Assembly: GCA_018883305.1 (NCBI GenBank) | Contig: VEQI01000016.1 | Location: 1-19,474, forward strand | Direction: 5' to 3' | Source of the DNA: Limnohabitans sp. | GTDB taxonomy: Bacteria > Pseudomonadota > Gammaproteobacteria > Burkholderiales > Burkholderiaceae_C | Length of the DNA: 19,474 bases | In this document: in pieces, positions 6,851 to 15,013 of the stretch | How positions within the stretch are numbered: position 1 is the first letter of the stretch | Layout of the letters: the number at the start of each line of letters is the position of its first letter | The notes under the pieces: model-generated | Told to the model about the DNA's origin: nothing | Databases searched by the model: none | What the model saw: only the letters and a program-made list of their open reading frames with translations | Position numbers and translations under genes: made by a program

Positions 6851-9800
6851 TGATCCACCTTGTTCACTTGCGGGTCACTCCAGCTGCCGCTCACGTGAAA
6901 CGCCTGCGTCGTGGCCTTGACCAGCGGGCGACTCAGAAAGTATTGCGCCAGGTAGCTGGTCAGCCCCAGGACCGGGTTGATGGTGCCGTAAAAGAGCGAA
7001 GCCGTGCCCGCATTGAACTCGGGCACCACCACCACCTTGACATCCTGCGTCTCCCGGGCAATGTCGGCTTTGCCTTCCATCATCACGGCAGCGTTCACGC
7101 CCTTCATCTGCAAGTTGTTGGTGCTGGCAATGCCCTGCTGGATGGTGACGTCGCCGCGAAAGGCGTCAAAGGCGAAACCCTCGCTGAACACGTCCCGGAA
7201 ATCCAGCATGAGACGGCGCGGCAGGGCTTGCAGGTTGAGCACGCCGAACAACCGGGCTGCGCCGGGCTCGGATTTCAGGAATTGACCGCGCTCGATCTGG
7301 ATATTGAATTGCCCACCCATGCTGGCGTAATCCGGTGACATCGGCGAACCATTCCAGCCCACTTGCCCAGCCAGCTTGCCTTTGCCTTGCCGCACCAGGC
7401 CGGGCGAGCCCAACCGCCCCAGCAAGTCCCCAGCGTCCTGCACGTCCAGTGTGAAGTCCAGTTGCGTGCGGCGGATACCCTGGGTGCCGGTGGGTTGCCA
7501 ATTCCCTTGCGCGGTGAAGGTGGCATCCGGGTTGCTCAGGTTCAGCTTGTTGAGCTGCCATTCCCGACTGCCCTGGGCATTGATGCGATTGACGGCGTCA
7601 ATTTCAGCACGCCCGAGCCGCTTGCCCTTGAGCTCCAGGTCGTTGACGACGATGTCCAGCGCCGGTAGGGAGGTGGGCTGCTCGCTCAGCAGCGTGTCCA
7701 CCTGCGACACCGCGCTGGGCGGGATCACCAGACGGGCCAGGCGTGCAAATAGCCGCGCGGGCTGCGTGCCAGAGGCCGGACGGTATTCACTGTAGCCGTT
7801 GAGCTCGTCGGCGCTTAGGGTGGCACGCCACAACTCGCCCTGGCGGGAGGCGCCCACCACCAGGTTGTGCAAGGTGCGTCCCTCGCTGACCAAGCGCTGG
7901 GCAGACAGGGCAAGTGTGTTGGGCATCCATTCCTGTACAGATTCGGGGACGGGAGCCGAGGGAGAGCCGCCCATACGCGGCGCCGTGGCCGACGCGCTGC
8001 CCCCGACGGGGCTGGCGCCCAGTTTGTCTAGCCAGCCGGACCACAGGTCCAAGTCCAACTGATCCAGCTTGACGCGCAGGCCCACGCCCGAGGCAGGCAA
8101 CACCAGCGTTTGTGCCGCTTCCTGCCCCAGCGAGAGCCCGCCGCGCAATACCCGGGTGGTTGGTGAGCCAATGTCTCGTACCAGTTGGGCCTTCAGGACC
8201 TGACCCAGAGTGATCTGGAACTGGTCCTGCCACTGTGCGGCGGGTGCTGAACGCGTTTCCGGGGTGAGGCCGTATTCCAGACGGAAATTCTGCACGCTGT
8301 CGAGGCTTTTTCCCAGGGGGGCTGGTGCCTGCAGGGACAGGCCTTGCAGTGAGCTGGTCACGACCAGGTCGGGCAGGCCCTGACGCCATTGCAAGACCGC
8401 GTTGTAGTTGGTGCTGCCCTCCATCAACGCCCACAGACGGGCCGCTGCGGACCAGTCGCGCTGCTGTCGCAGGCCTTCCACGGAGGCGTTGCCCTGGATA
8501 CGCAATTGCAGCGGCGGCTCTTGCGTGGAAGTCGTCCAGCGCAACCCCCCTTCCAGCCGTGCATCACCGCCCAACAAACGTCCTTGCACGCCTTGCAGGG
8601 ACAGGCCGGTTTCGCTGAATTGCAGGGTGCCGCGCAAGCGTTGCAAGCTTGGCACGTGTGGCATGAGTTGCAGATCGTTGCCGCTGAAGGTCAGCTGACC
8701 GCTGGCTTTGGTGCGCTCCAGATGATCGATGGGCAAACTCAGGCGCAGCTTGAGTTCCGTGTTGCCGTTGCCCGTGGCGCTGTCCAGGGTGTGGGACAAC
8801 AGATGACCCAGTCCGGGCGACTGCAGCATGCGCAAGGTCTCGCCCAGCGGGCCGCGCGCCTCGGCACGCACCTCCACCACCGGCTCAGCCAATTGGGCAA
8901 TCGAGGCCTCCAGCCCGCTCCAGGCCAGATTGGGGGAGCCAGCCAGTCGGGCCTTGGCATTCTTGATCTGCAGGCTGGCACGGTCAACGATCAGCTCGCC
9001 GTTCAGGTCGGTCATGGCTGGCCAGTCGGTGGGCATGGCAGCGGTGGCGCCGGGCGAGGACCCGGGGACATAGGCATACGTGACCCGATTCAGCTGCGCC
9101 GTGAGGCGAAATTCCCCCTGTTGCGGCTGATTGAACGGAAACTGCTCCAAGGGGCCCCGAACGCGTAGTTTGAGGTTGTCGGCACTGCCTTGCCGCAAGG
9201 CATCACGCAAGTAGTGGCGCACGTTCTCGGACAGGGCTGTGGGCAAATAGCGCGACACCTGCCGCACGTCTATCCGCTTGAGGCTGGCTTGCAAGTCCAG
9301 GTTGCCCCGTGCCTGGGGTGGGGCTTGGGGGGACGGGCTGGTCCAGCTGGCCTGGAGTTCGCCCAGCAGGTCCGCATTGCTGAGCTTGCCACGCGTGAGT
9401 TGCACGGTCCACCCGGCGCGATCCCGTTTCCAGCCCAGTTCACCCGACAACTCTTGAATCGGGACATGGGGTTCTTCCAGCAGACCGGGCAACTGCAGCG
9501 CGCCCTTGATCACTTGTAGCTGGGCGGTGCCGCCCTCTTGGGTGGCGTCGAACTTGGCTTGCAGGCCCTGCACGCCGGGCCAGGTGGCGGTGCCACCGAC
9601 GGCCTTGGCAGCGGGGGCCTGGACAGACAAACCGTCCACCAGCCCTTGCACGCGGTATTGATCCACCGAGGGCCAACGACCCTGCCATTGACCTTTGAGG
9701 TCTTTGACCTGGCCTTGCAGTTGTCTCGTTTGCAAGGCGCTCAACCAGGTTTGGTCTGGGAGGAGTCGACCCAATGTTTCGGTCAGGCCATCGAGATCGA

Positions 9801-10935
9801 CCCGATCGATCTGCCATTCGCCTTGTTCGGGTTGAGCCCCTGAGGCAGGCGACCAGGCCAGGCGCCAGCGGCCAGCCGCCCAGGGGACAGCCTGCTCACC
9901 CAGCAGCTTCAAGCCTTCGGTGGTGACTTCAACGCCGTCGTTCCAGGGGCGGACATTCAAGCGGCCCTGAACCAGGTCCAGCCCGATGGGCTGGCGGACC
10001 TGGGGCGACTGAGCTTTCAGTTGTGTGAGTGCCATGTCCGTCGTCAGGCTGGTGACGGCACCTTGACGGATATCGAGCCAGGCCCGTGCCCAACCCTGGC
10101 CCTGCAGCAATTCAAGCGCCGACGATGCGGGTATCAGGTGGCGCCAGTAGCGCAAATCGAGCTGGCTGAATTGGGCATAGAGCGTTCCACTCCATTCGCG
10201 CCAATTGCCCTCGCGCAGACTGAGCAAGGGTTGACGGAACTGGCCGCGCACGCTGAACGGCTCTCCCCAACCCGCTTGTGGCGTGGCGTCCAGCCGAAAC
10301 TGGTGGCGGTGCAAGCCATTGCGAAGCACCAGCCGGACCTCATTGAGCGTCAGCGGCTCGGCACCAGGATGGGTGTCGTCCGTCCACTGCAGCTGGCCTT
10401 GTTCCACCACCACTTCGTTGTTGGAGAACAGCCAGTCGGACAGGCTGCCATCCGAGGACGAACCTTCCAACGGCAGGCCCGCCACGGACCAGGTGCCGTC
10501 TGCTGCGCGTCGCACGTCGACCGAGGGACGGTCGATGACGATTTGATCGAAGGCACCGCGCAGCAACGAGGTGGGCGAGAGGGTGAACAACACCCGCCCC
10601 AACCGCAAGCCTTGCGGATGCTGAGGGTCCAGCACCTCCATGTCCAGCGCCTCAAAGGAGGGGAGCAAGCCATTGGAATGCGCCTGCAGGGTGCCCAGCC
10701 GCACCGCACGCCCGCTCAACCGGCTGGCCTGTGCTTCCAGAAAGGGTTTGAAGTCACCAATTCGCGGCACAATGAACCCATGCAGCAGCACCCATGACAG
10801 GGCCACCACCAGCCAGACCCCCGCGACAACCAGCAAGGCCCAGCGGGTCAATCGGGCATACAAGTGCAGCCAGCGAGAGGCCTTTGGCGGCTCAGGCGCC
10901 GGGATCGGTTCGGGTGCTGCGTCGGTGTCTGCCAT
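6847..10935 (-). CDS. yhdP: YhdP-family AsmA-like protein (envelope phospholipid transport)
   Basis: Very long protein of 1362 residues. After a Pro-rich cytoplasmic start it has one membrane helix (about residues 30-52, RWALLVVAGVWLVVALSW) and then a large periplasmic body with no further strong membrane segment, like the YhdP/TIGR02099 family (usually about 1270-1400 residues). In E. coli, YhdP acts with TamB and YdbH to move phospholipids to the outer membrane. The C-terminal section (VFSEGFAFDAFRGDVTIQQG, then NLQMKGVNAAVMMEG) is the most recognisable family-like part. The frame is open upstream to 11277, but ATG 10935 directly precedes the natural N-terminus and avoids running through glnE; no clear ribosome site precedes it. 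It heads a unit with the sensor kinase, overlapping it by four bases. Confidence 0.88.
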   Translation of the reverse strand: MADTDAAPEPIPAPEPPKASRWLHLYARLTRWALLVVAGVWLVVALSWVLLHGFIVPRIGDFKPFLEAQASRLSGRAVRLGTLQAHSNGLLPSFEALDMEVLDPQHPQGLRLGRVLFTLSPTSLLRGAFDQIVIDRPSVDVRRAADGTWSVAGLPLEGSSSDGSLSDWLFSNNEVVVEQGQLQWTDDTHPGAEPLTLNEVRLVLRNGLHRHQFRLDATPQAGWGEPFSVRGQFRQPLLSLREGNWREWSGTLYAQFSQLDLRYWRHLIPASSALELLQGQGWARAWLDIRQGAVTSLTTDMALTQLKAQSPQVRQPIGLDLVQGRLNVRPWNDGVEVTTEGLKLLGEQAVPWAAGRWRLAWSPASGAQPEQGEWQIDRVDLDGLTETLGRLLPDQTWLSALQTRQLQGQVKDLKGQWQGRWPSVDQYRVQGLVDGLSVQAPAAKAVGGTATWPGVQGLQAKFDATQEGGTAQLQVIKGALQLPGLLEEPHVPIQELSGELGWKRDRAGWTVQLTRGKLSNADLLGELQASWTSPSPQAPPQARGNLDLQASLKRIDVRQVSRYLPTALSENVRHYLRDALRQGSADNLKLRVRGPLEQFPFNQPQQGEFRLTAQLNRVTYAYVPGSSPGATAAMPTDWPAMTDLNGELIVDRASLQIKNAKARLAGSPNLAWSGLEASIAQLAEPVVEVRAEARGPLGETLRMLQSPGLGHLLSHTLDSATGNGNTELKLRLSLPIDHLERTKASGQLTFSGNDLQLMPHVPSLQRLRGTLQFSETGLSLQGVQGRLLGGDARLEGGLRWTTSTQEPPLQLRIQGNASVEGLRQQRDWSAAARLWALMEGSTNYNAVLQWRQGLPDLVVTSSLQGLSLQAPAPLGKSLDSVQNFRLEYGLTPETRSAPAAQWQDQFQITLGQVLKAQLVRDIGSPTTRVLRGGLSLGQEAAQTLVLPASGVGLRVKLDQLDLDLWSGWLDKLGASPVGGSASATAPRMGGSPSAPVPESVQEWMPNTLALSAQRLVSEGRTLHNLVVGASRQGELWRATLSADELNGYSEYRPASGTQPARLFARLARLVIPPSAVSQVDTLLSEQPTSLPALDIVVNDLELKGKRLGRAEIDAVNRINAQGSREWQLNKLNLSNPDATFTAQGNWQPTGTQGIRRTQLDFTLDVQDAGDLLGRLGSPGLVRQGKGKLAGQVGWNGSPMSPDYASMGGQFNIQIERGQFLKSEPGAARLFGVLNLQALPRRLMLDFRDVFSEGFAFDAFRGDVTIQQGIASTNNLQMKGVNAAVMMEGKADIARETQDVKVVVVPEFNAGTASLFYGTINPVLGLTSYLAQYFLSRPLVKATTQAFHVSGSWSDPQVNKVDQ

Positions 10936-10947
10936 GATGGGAATAAC

Positions 10948-13710
10948 GTGACCGGAATTATCACCCCCCCGAACGACCCCGCGTTGTCTGCGGGCGATCT
11001 TGCGCCGGCCGATGCCGGGTACTCGCGCCTGGTGCAGCGTTTGCGTCGACGCTACGCCGATGTCTTGCCGATGCTGCCGCCTGGTCCCCCGGTGCGCGAC
11101 ACCATGGAACAGGCGTTGACGCGCTTGCGTGAACGACTGGGTGAGCTGGGCGCGGCCTTGCGGGTGTTGCGGCAGTTGGTGATGGAGCGGCTGGTGGTGC
11201 TCGATTGCGAGCAGCAGGCCCCGCTGGAGGTCGTGACCCGTGCGGTCACCGAGCTGGCCGAGCTGGCCCTGGACCATGCTTGCGAGGAGGCACAGGCCCA
11301 GCTAGACCTGCAATACGGCGCCCCGATGACCGAGCAGGGCCGACGGGCCGAACTGTGGGTCATCGGCATGGGCAAGCTGGGCGCGCGTGAGCTCAATGTC
11401 TCCAGTGACATCGACCTGATCTACGTCTATGACGAGGACGGGCATACCCAGGGTCGCGCGGATGGTGGCGGACGCATCAGTACGCATGAGTATTTCACTC
11501 GGGCCGTCAAGCGCATCTACAGCCTGGTGGGAGACACCACGGAGCATGGCTTTGTGTTCCGGGTGGATCTGGCCCTGCGTCCCAATGGCAACTCGGGACC
11601 GTCGGTGGTGTCGCTCAGTGCGCTGGAAGAGTATTTCCTGGTGCAAGGTCGCGAGTGGGAGCGCTTTGCCTGGCTCAAGAGCCGGGTGGTGGCGCCCAGG
11701 CGCAGCCTGGAAAGCGCCGTGGCCTTGCGTGACACGGTGCAGCCCTTTGTGTTCCGGCGCTATCTGGATTACAACGTGTTCGATGCCTTGCGCGGTTTGC
11801 ATCGCCAGATTCGTGATCACGCGCAGCGCAGCAGCGCAGGACGGCCCGAGCGCGCCAACGATGTGAAGCTGGGCCGCGGCGGGATTCGTGAAATCGAGTT
11901 CACCGTGCAATTGCTGCAAGTGGTGCGTGGTGGCCAATTCCCTGAGCTGCGGACCCGTCCCACCCTGGAGTCGTTGGAGCGCGTGACCCAAGCCCAGCTG
12001 ATGCCCGCCGCCACGGCCCAGGCCCTGGCGCAGGCCTATGTCTTTTTGCGCCGGGTTGAGCATCGCATTCAATACCTGGACGATCAGCAAACCCACGCCC
12101 TGCCCACCAGCGAGCAGGACCTGAGCTGGTTGTCCACCACGCTGGGTTTTGCCCGGCAGGCCGATTTTTGGGCAGCGCTGACACAGCATCGCGAACTGGT
12201 GGCGCTGGAGTTTGACCGCTTGCTGGGGCAGTCCGAACAAGGTGCAGACGCCGCGAGTGCCTCTGGTCAGGGCAGTGTCGATGGCTTGGCTGCCGCCTGT
12301 GACCTGGAGGGCGTGTTGCCCTACCTGGGCGAAGGGCTGCGCGAACGTGTGGCGCGTTGGCCCGAGCATCCCCGTGTGCGTGCCTTACGCGAGGATGGTC
12401 GTCAGCGCTTGCTGCGTCTGGTGCAGCGCACTCAGTCATGGGTGGATGAAGATCGCGTGGAAGCGGAAGCGGCGGTGCGATGGAGCGACTGGATCGAGCC
12501 CTTGCTGCGACGCGAGAGCTATCTGGCCCTGCTGGTGGAACGGCCGGCGGTGCATCAGCAGTTGCTTCGGTTGCTGGGCGCGGCCCGCTGGCCGGCACGC
12601 TACCTGTTGCAGCACCCGGGCGTGATTGACGAGCTGGCCAGCGCGGCGCTCTTGATGGAGCGTTTTGACCCGGCCCAGTTTGAAACCGAGTTGCAAGCAC
12701 GCTTTGACGCCTTGCAGCTGGCGGGCGAGGACGATGAAGAGAACTTGCTCAACCTGTTACGGCGTGCTCACCATGCCGAAGTGTTCCGCACGCTGGCCAG
12801 AGATGTGGAAGGCCGCATCACGGTGGAGCAGGTGGCGGATGATCTGAGTGCGTTGGCTGATGCCATTCTGCGTCTGAGCCTGCGCTGGGTCTGGCAACGC
12901 CTCAAGCAACGCCATCGGGACGAGCCGCAGATGGCCATCCTGGGCTACGGCAAACTGGGTGGCAAGGAGCTGGGTTATGGCAGCGACCTGGACATTGTGT
13001 TTGTGTACCAGGACGAGCATCCTCAAGCCGGTGAAATCTATGCGCAGTTTGTGCGGCGCCTGATCAACTGGCTGACCGTCAAAACCGGCGAGGGCGACCT
13101 CTACGAAATCGACACCGCCTTGCGCCCCAACGGCAACTCCGGGTTGCTGGTGACGTCGTTTGATGCGTTTGCCGATTACCAAAGCCGACGCGGCAGCAAC
13201 ACCGCTTGGACCTGGGAACACCAGGCCATGACACGGGCCCGATTTTGTGTGGGCTTGCCCTCCTTGGCCGAGGCGTTCGAGGTGGTGCGGCGTGATGTGA
13301 TCCGCGCGCCTCGAGACCTCGCCTTGCTGGCGCAGGAAATTGTGGCCATGCGCCACAAGCTGCGCCAGGCACGGCCGGTGCCTGCCGGGCAATTCGATGT
13401 CAAGCACAGCCCCGGCGGCATGGTGGACGCGGAGTTCGCCGTGCAATACCTGGTGCTGGGACATGGCGGGGCGCACCCCGAATTGCTGGACAACGTGGGC
13501 AACATCGCTCTGTTGTTGCGCGCGCAGCAGGTGGGCTTGTTGCCAGCCGGGGTGGGTCAGGCGGCGGCCGATGCCTATCGCGCGTTGCGCCGGGTGCAGC
13601 ACACCGCACGTCTGGACGAAATGCCCACCCAGATGGAGGCCAGTCAGCTGGCGCAGGAAGCGGCCGCCATTCTGGCGTTGTGGCGAACGGTGTTTGGCGC
13701 AGCGGGCTGA
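10948..13710 (+). CDS. glnE: Bifunctional glutamine synthetase adenylyltransferase/deadenylylase
   Basis: Cytoplasmic 920-residue enzyme that adds AMP to, and removes it from, glutamine synthetase in response to PII and glutamine, setting nitrogen assimilation. Two nucleotidyltransferase halves are clear. The N-terminal deadenylylating site is GMGKLGARELNVSSDIDL with metal-binding Asp154 and Asp156; the C-terminal adenylylating site is GYGKLGGKELGYGSDLDI with Asp680 and Asp682. Repeated family motifs FVFRVDLALRPNGNSG and EIDTALRPNGNSG follow each. The length is close to E. coli GlnE (946). The frame is open upstream to 10864, but GTG 10948 with GGGA five bases before it is the only plausible start that does not run far into yhdP; the first 17 or so residues are unconserved. 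It is divergent from yhdP with a 12-bp gap and convergent with rfaE2. Confidence 0.96.
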   Translation: MTGIITPPNDPALSAGDLAPADAGYSRLVQRLRRRYADVLPMLPPGPPVRDTMEQALTRLRERLGELGAALRVLRQLVMERLVVLDCEQQAPLEVVTRAVTELAELALDHACEEAQAQLDLQYGAPMTEQGRRAELWVIGMGKLGARELNVSSDIDLIYVYDEDGHTQGRADGGGRISTHEYFTRAVKRIYSLVGDTTEHGFVFRVDLALRPNGNSGPSVVSLSALEEYFLVQGREWERFAWLKSRVVAPRRSLESAVALRDTVQPFVFRRYLDYNVFDALRGLHRQIRDHAQRSSAGRPERANDVKLGRGGIREIEFTVQLLQVVRGGQFPELRTRPTLESLERVTQAQLMPAATAQALAQAYVFLRRVEHRIQYLDDQQTHALPTSEQDLSWLSTTLGFARQADFWAALTQHRELVALEFDRLLGQSEQGADAASASGQGSVDGLAAACDLEGVLPYLGEGLRERVARWPEHPRVRALREDGRQRLLRLVQRTQSWVDEDRVEAEAAVRWSDWIEPLLRRESYLALLVERPAVHQQLLRLLGAARWPARYLLQHPGVIDELASAALLMERFDPAQFETELQARFDALQLAGEDDEENLLNLLRRAHHAEVFRTLARDVEGRITVEQVADDLSALADAILRLSLRWVWQRLKQRHRDEPQMAILGYGKLGGKELGYGSDLDIVFVYQDEHPQAGEIYAQFVRRLINWLTVKTGEGDLYEIDTALRPNGNSGLLVTSFDAFADYQSRRGSNTAWTWEHQAMTRARFCVGLPSLAEAFEVVRRDVIRAPRDLALLAQEIVAMRHKLRQARPVPAGQFDVKHSPGGMVDAEFAVQYLVLGHGGAHPELLDNVGNIALLLRAQQVGLLPAGVGQAAADAYRALRRVQHTARLDEMPTQMEASQLAQEAAAILALWRTVFGAAG
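10957..10962 (-). promoter_or_regulatory. Possible -10 element of yhdP, inside the first codons of glnE
   Basis: GATAAT on the minus strand matches TATAAT at five of six positions and lies 21 bases before the yhdP ATG. No convincing -35 box is seen at 16-18 bases upstream. The close divergent start of glnE forces any yhdP promoter into glnE coding sequence, where this box is the best candidate. Confidence 0.3.
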
Positions 13711-13785
13711 CCTGCGGCGCGCTGCAGGCGCAACGCAGCAGCCGCGCAAGGCCCGCGCCTTCGTTCGAGCTTGGGCCAACGAGCC

Positions 13786-14274
13786 TTAGCTGCCGCGGAT
13801 CTTTCGTACCAGCGCGGTGGTGGAGTAACCGTCCACGAAGGGCAGTGCCAGCGCTCGTCCCCCCCAGGCGGCCACGGCGGCGGTCTCGGGCAGCTTGGAC
13901 ATGTCGTAGTCGCCGCCTTTGACAATGATGTCAGGGCGCAGCTCGCGGATCAGCGCCAGCGGGGTGTCCTCGTCAAACCAGGTGACCAGACTGACAGACG
14001 CCAGGGCCGCCATGAGGATGGCGCGGTCGACCTCGTTGTTGAGCGGACGATCCGGCCCTTTGCCCAGCCGTTTGGCCGAGGCGTCGGTGTTGAGTGCCAC
14101 CACCAGCGACGCGCCATGCGCGCGCGCCTGCGCCAGGTAGGTCACGTGGCCCCGGTGCAGTACGTCGAAGACGCCATTGGTGAACACCACCGGCCCCTGA
14201 GCGGCGAGCGCGCGAACCGCCTGCGGGGCCTGCTCGCGCGAGACGATTTTTTGGAGGAACTCTGGCGTGGTCAT
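13786..14274 (-). CDS. rfaE2: D-glycero-beta-D-manno-heptose 1-phosphate adenylyltransferase
   Basis: Cytoplasmic enzyme of 162 residues that joins AMP from ATP to heptose 1-phosphate, making ADP-heptose for the inner core of lipopolysaccharide. It is the stand-alone counterpart of the C-terminal domain of E. coli HldE. The nucleotidyltransferase fold is shown by VVFTNGVFDVLHRGHVTYL with the HxGH motif at His40-His43, by NTDASAKRLGKGPDRPLN, and by the conserved IIVKGGDYD. No kinase domain (HldA/RfaE1) is attached; that gene must lie elsewhere. It follows the GST-like gene by 30 bp on the same strand and is probably co-transcribed with it. No strong ribosome site is seen before ATG 14274. Its presence indicates an LPS-bearing Gram-negative host. 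Confidence 0.95.
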   Translation of the reverse strand: MTTPEFLQKIVSREQAPQAVRALAAQGPVVFTNGVFDVLHRGHVTYLAQARAHGASLVVALNTDASAKRLGKGPDRPLNNEVDRAILMAALASVSLVTWFDEDTPLALIRELRPDIIVKGGDYDMSKLPETAAVAAWGGRALALPFVDGYSTTALVRKIRGS

Positions 14275-14304
14275 GACGTCGGGTCCGGCGAGCCAGGCTG
14301 GGGC

Positions 14305-14919
14305 TCAGGCCGGTTGCGTGTCGATGAAGCTCGGGCGCTGCATGAGCTTGTCGTAGAGCCGTTTGAGATTGGGATGGCGCACCGCCCAATCGATCTGCGG
14401 AAAGCGGAAATTCAAATAACCCAACGCGCAACCCACGGCGATGTCGGACAGGCTGAGGTGAATGCCACTCAGGTAGGTGTTGTCACCCAGACCCCGGCTC
14501 ATGGCCAGCAGACTGTCGTCGACCTTGCGCAGCTGGCGCTCGATCCAGGCCTGGCTGCGCTCCTGCGGCGTGCGACCGGCCCAGCTGGCTTCCAGGCGCG
14601 CCAGGATGCTGGCATCGAGCAGGCCGTCGGCCAGGGCTTCCCAGGTCTTGATGGCAGCGCGCTCACGTCCCGAGCCGGCAATCAGCTTGCCCACGGGAGA
14701 CAGGGTGTCGAGGTACTCCACGATCACGCGTGAGTCATAGAGGGCTTCGCCACCTTCCATGACCAGGCAGGGCACTTTGCCCAGCGGGTTGGATTCGGTG
14801 ATGGTGGTGGTGGCGGACCAGACGTCTTCAGGCACGAACTGGTAGTCGAGTTTTTTCTCGGCCAGCACGATGCGAACTTTGCGGACGTAGGGGCTGGTGA
14901 TGGCGCCGATCAGTTTCAT
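14305..14919 (-). CDS. Glutathione S-transferase family protein
   Basis: Predicted soluble 204-residue protein with the two-part GST layout. The N-terminal thioredoxin-like domain runs MKLIGAITSPYVRKVRIVLA, with Ser/Pro near residues 9-10 where the catalytic residue lies. GKVPCLVM and then YDSRVIVEYLD form the glutathione-binding segment. An all-helical C-terminal domain includes the conserved SLSDIAVGCALGYL, with the N-capping SxxD. The length fits YibF/GstA-like bacterial GSTs (about 200). ATG 14919 is chosen because the family begins at this Met; a GTG at 14928 adds only three residues. The ribosome site is weak. Transcribed ahead of rfaE2 and divergent from purB. The substrate is unknown. 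Confidence 0.9.
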   Translation of the reverse strand: MKLIGAITSPYVRKVRIVLAEKKLDYQFVPEDVWSATTTITESNPLGKVPCLVMEGGEALYDSRVIVEYLDTLSPVGKLIAGSGRERAAIKTWEALADGLLDASILARLEASWAGRTPQERSQAWIERQLRKVDDSLLAMSRGLGDNTYLSGIHLSLSDIAVGCALGYLNFRFPQIDWAVRHPNLKRLYDKLMQRPSFIDTQPA

Positions 14920-14943
14920 GGAACACACTTAAAAGTTCCGGTG

Positions 14944-14949
14944 ATTCTA
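14944..14949 (-). promoter_or_regulatory. Possible -10 element of the GST gene
   Basis: TAGAAT on the minus strand (five of six to TATAAT), followed by C, lies 24 bases before ATG 14919. No good -35 box is visible. It fits the TANNATC pattern seen before several other starts in the window. Confidence 0.35.
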
Positions 14950-15000
14950 TCGACAGCCTCTGTGTGGGGCGCCTCTCCCGAGTCGCACAGGCCGCTCCCC

Positions 15001-15006
15001 TAAAAT
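15001..15006 (+). promoter_or_regulatory. -10 element of purB placed for a leaderless transcript
   Basis: TAAAAT (five of six to TATAAT), followed by C, ends exactly seven bases before the purB ATG at 15014, so transcription should start at or within a base or two of the start codon. There is no Shine-Dalgarno sequence between them. The -35 region (around 14977-14984) is weak. The spacing is seen directly; leaderless initiation is inferred. Confidence 0.5.
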
Positions 15007-15013
15007 CATTGCC

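Noticed and set aside
11302..12369. 355-residue open frame antisense to glnE
   Set aside because: It lies wholly within the conserved glnE coding sequence and shows no motif; similarly for 12757-13779.
13711..13785. Terminator candidates between glnE and rfaE2
   Set aside because: A CCTGC/GCAGG arm pair (13711-13728) and a 5-bp AAGGC/GCCTT hairpin (13748-13761) exist, but the stems are short for this GC content and no T-run follows, so I do not call a terminator.
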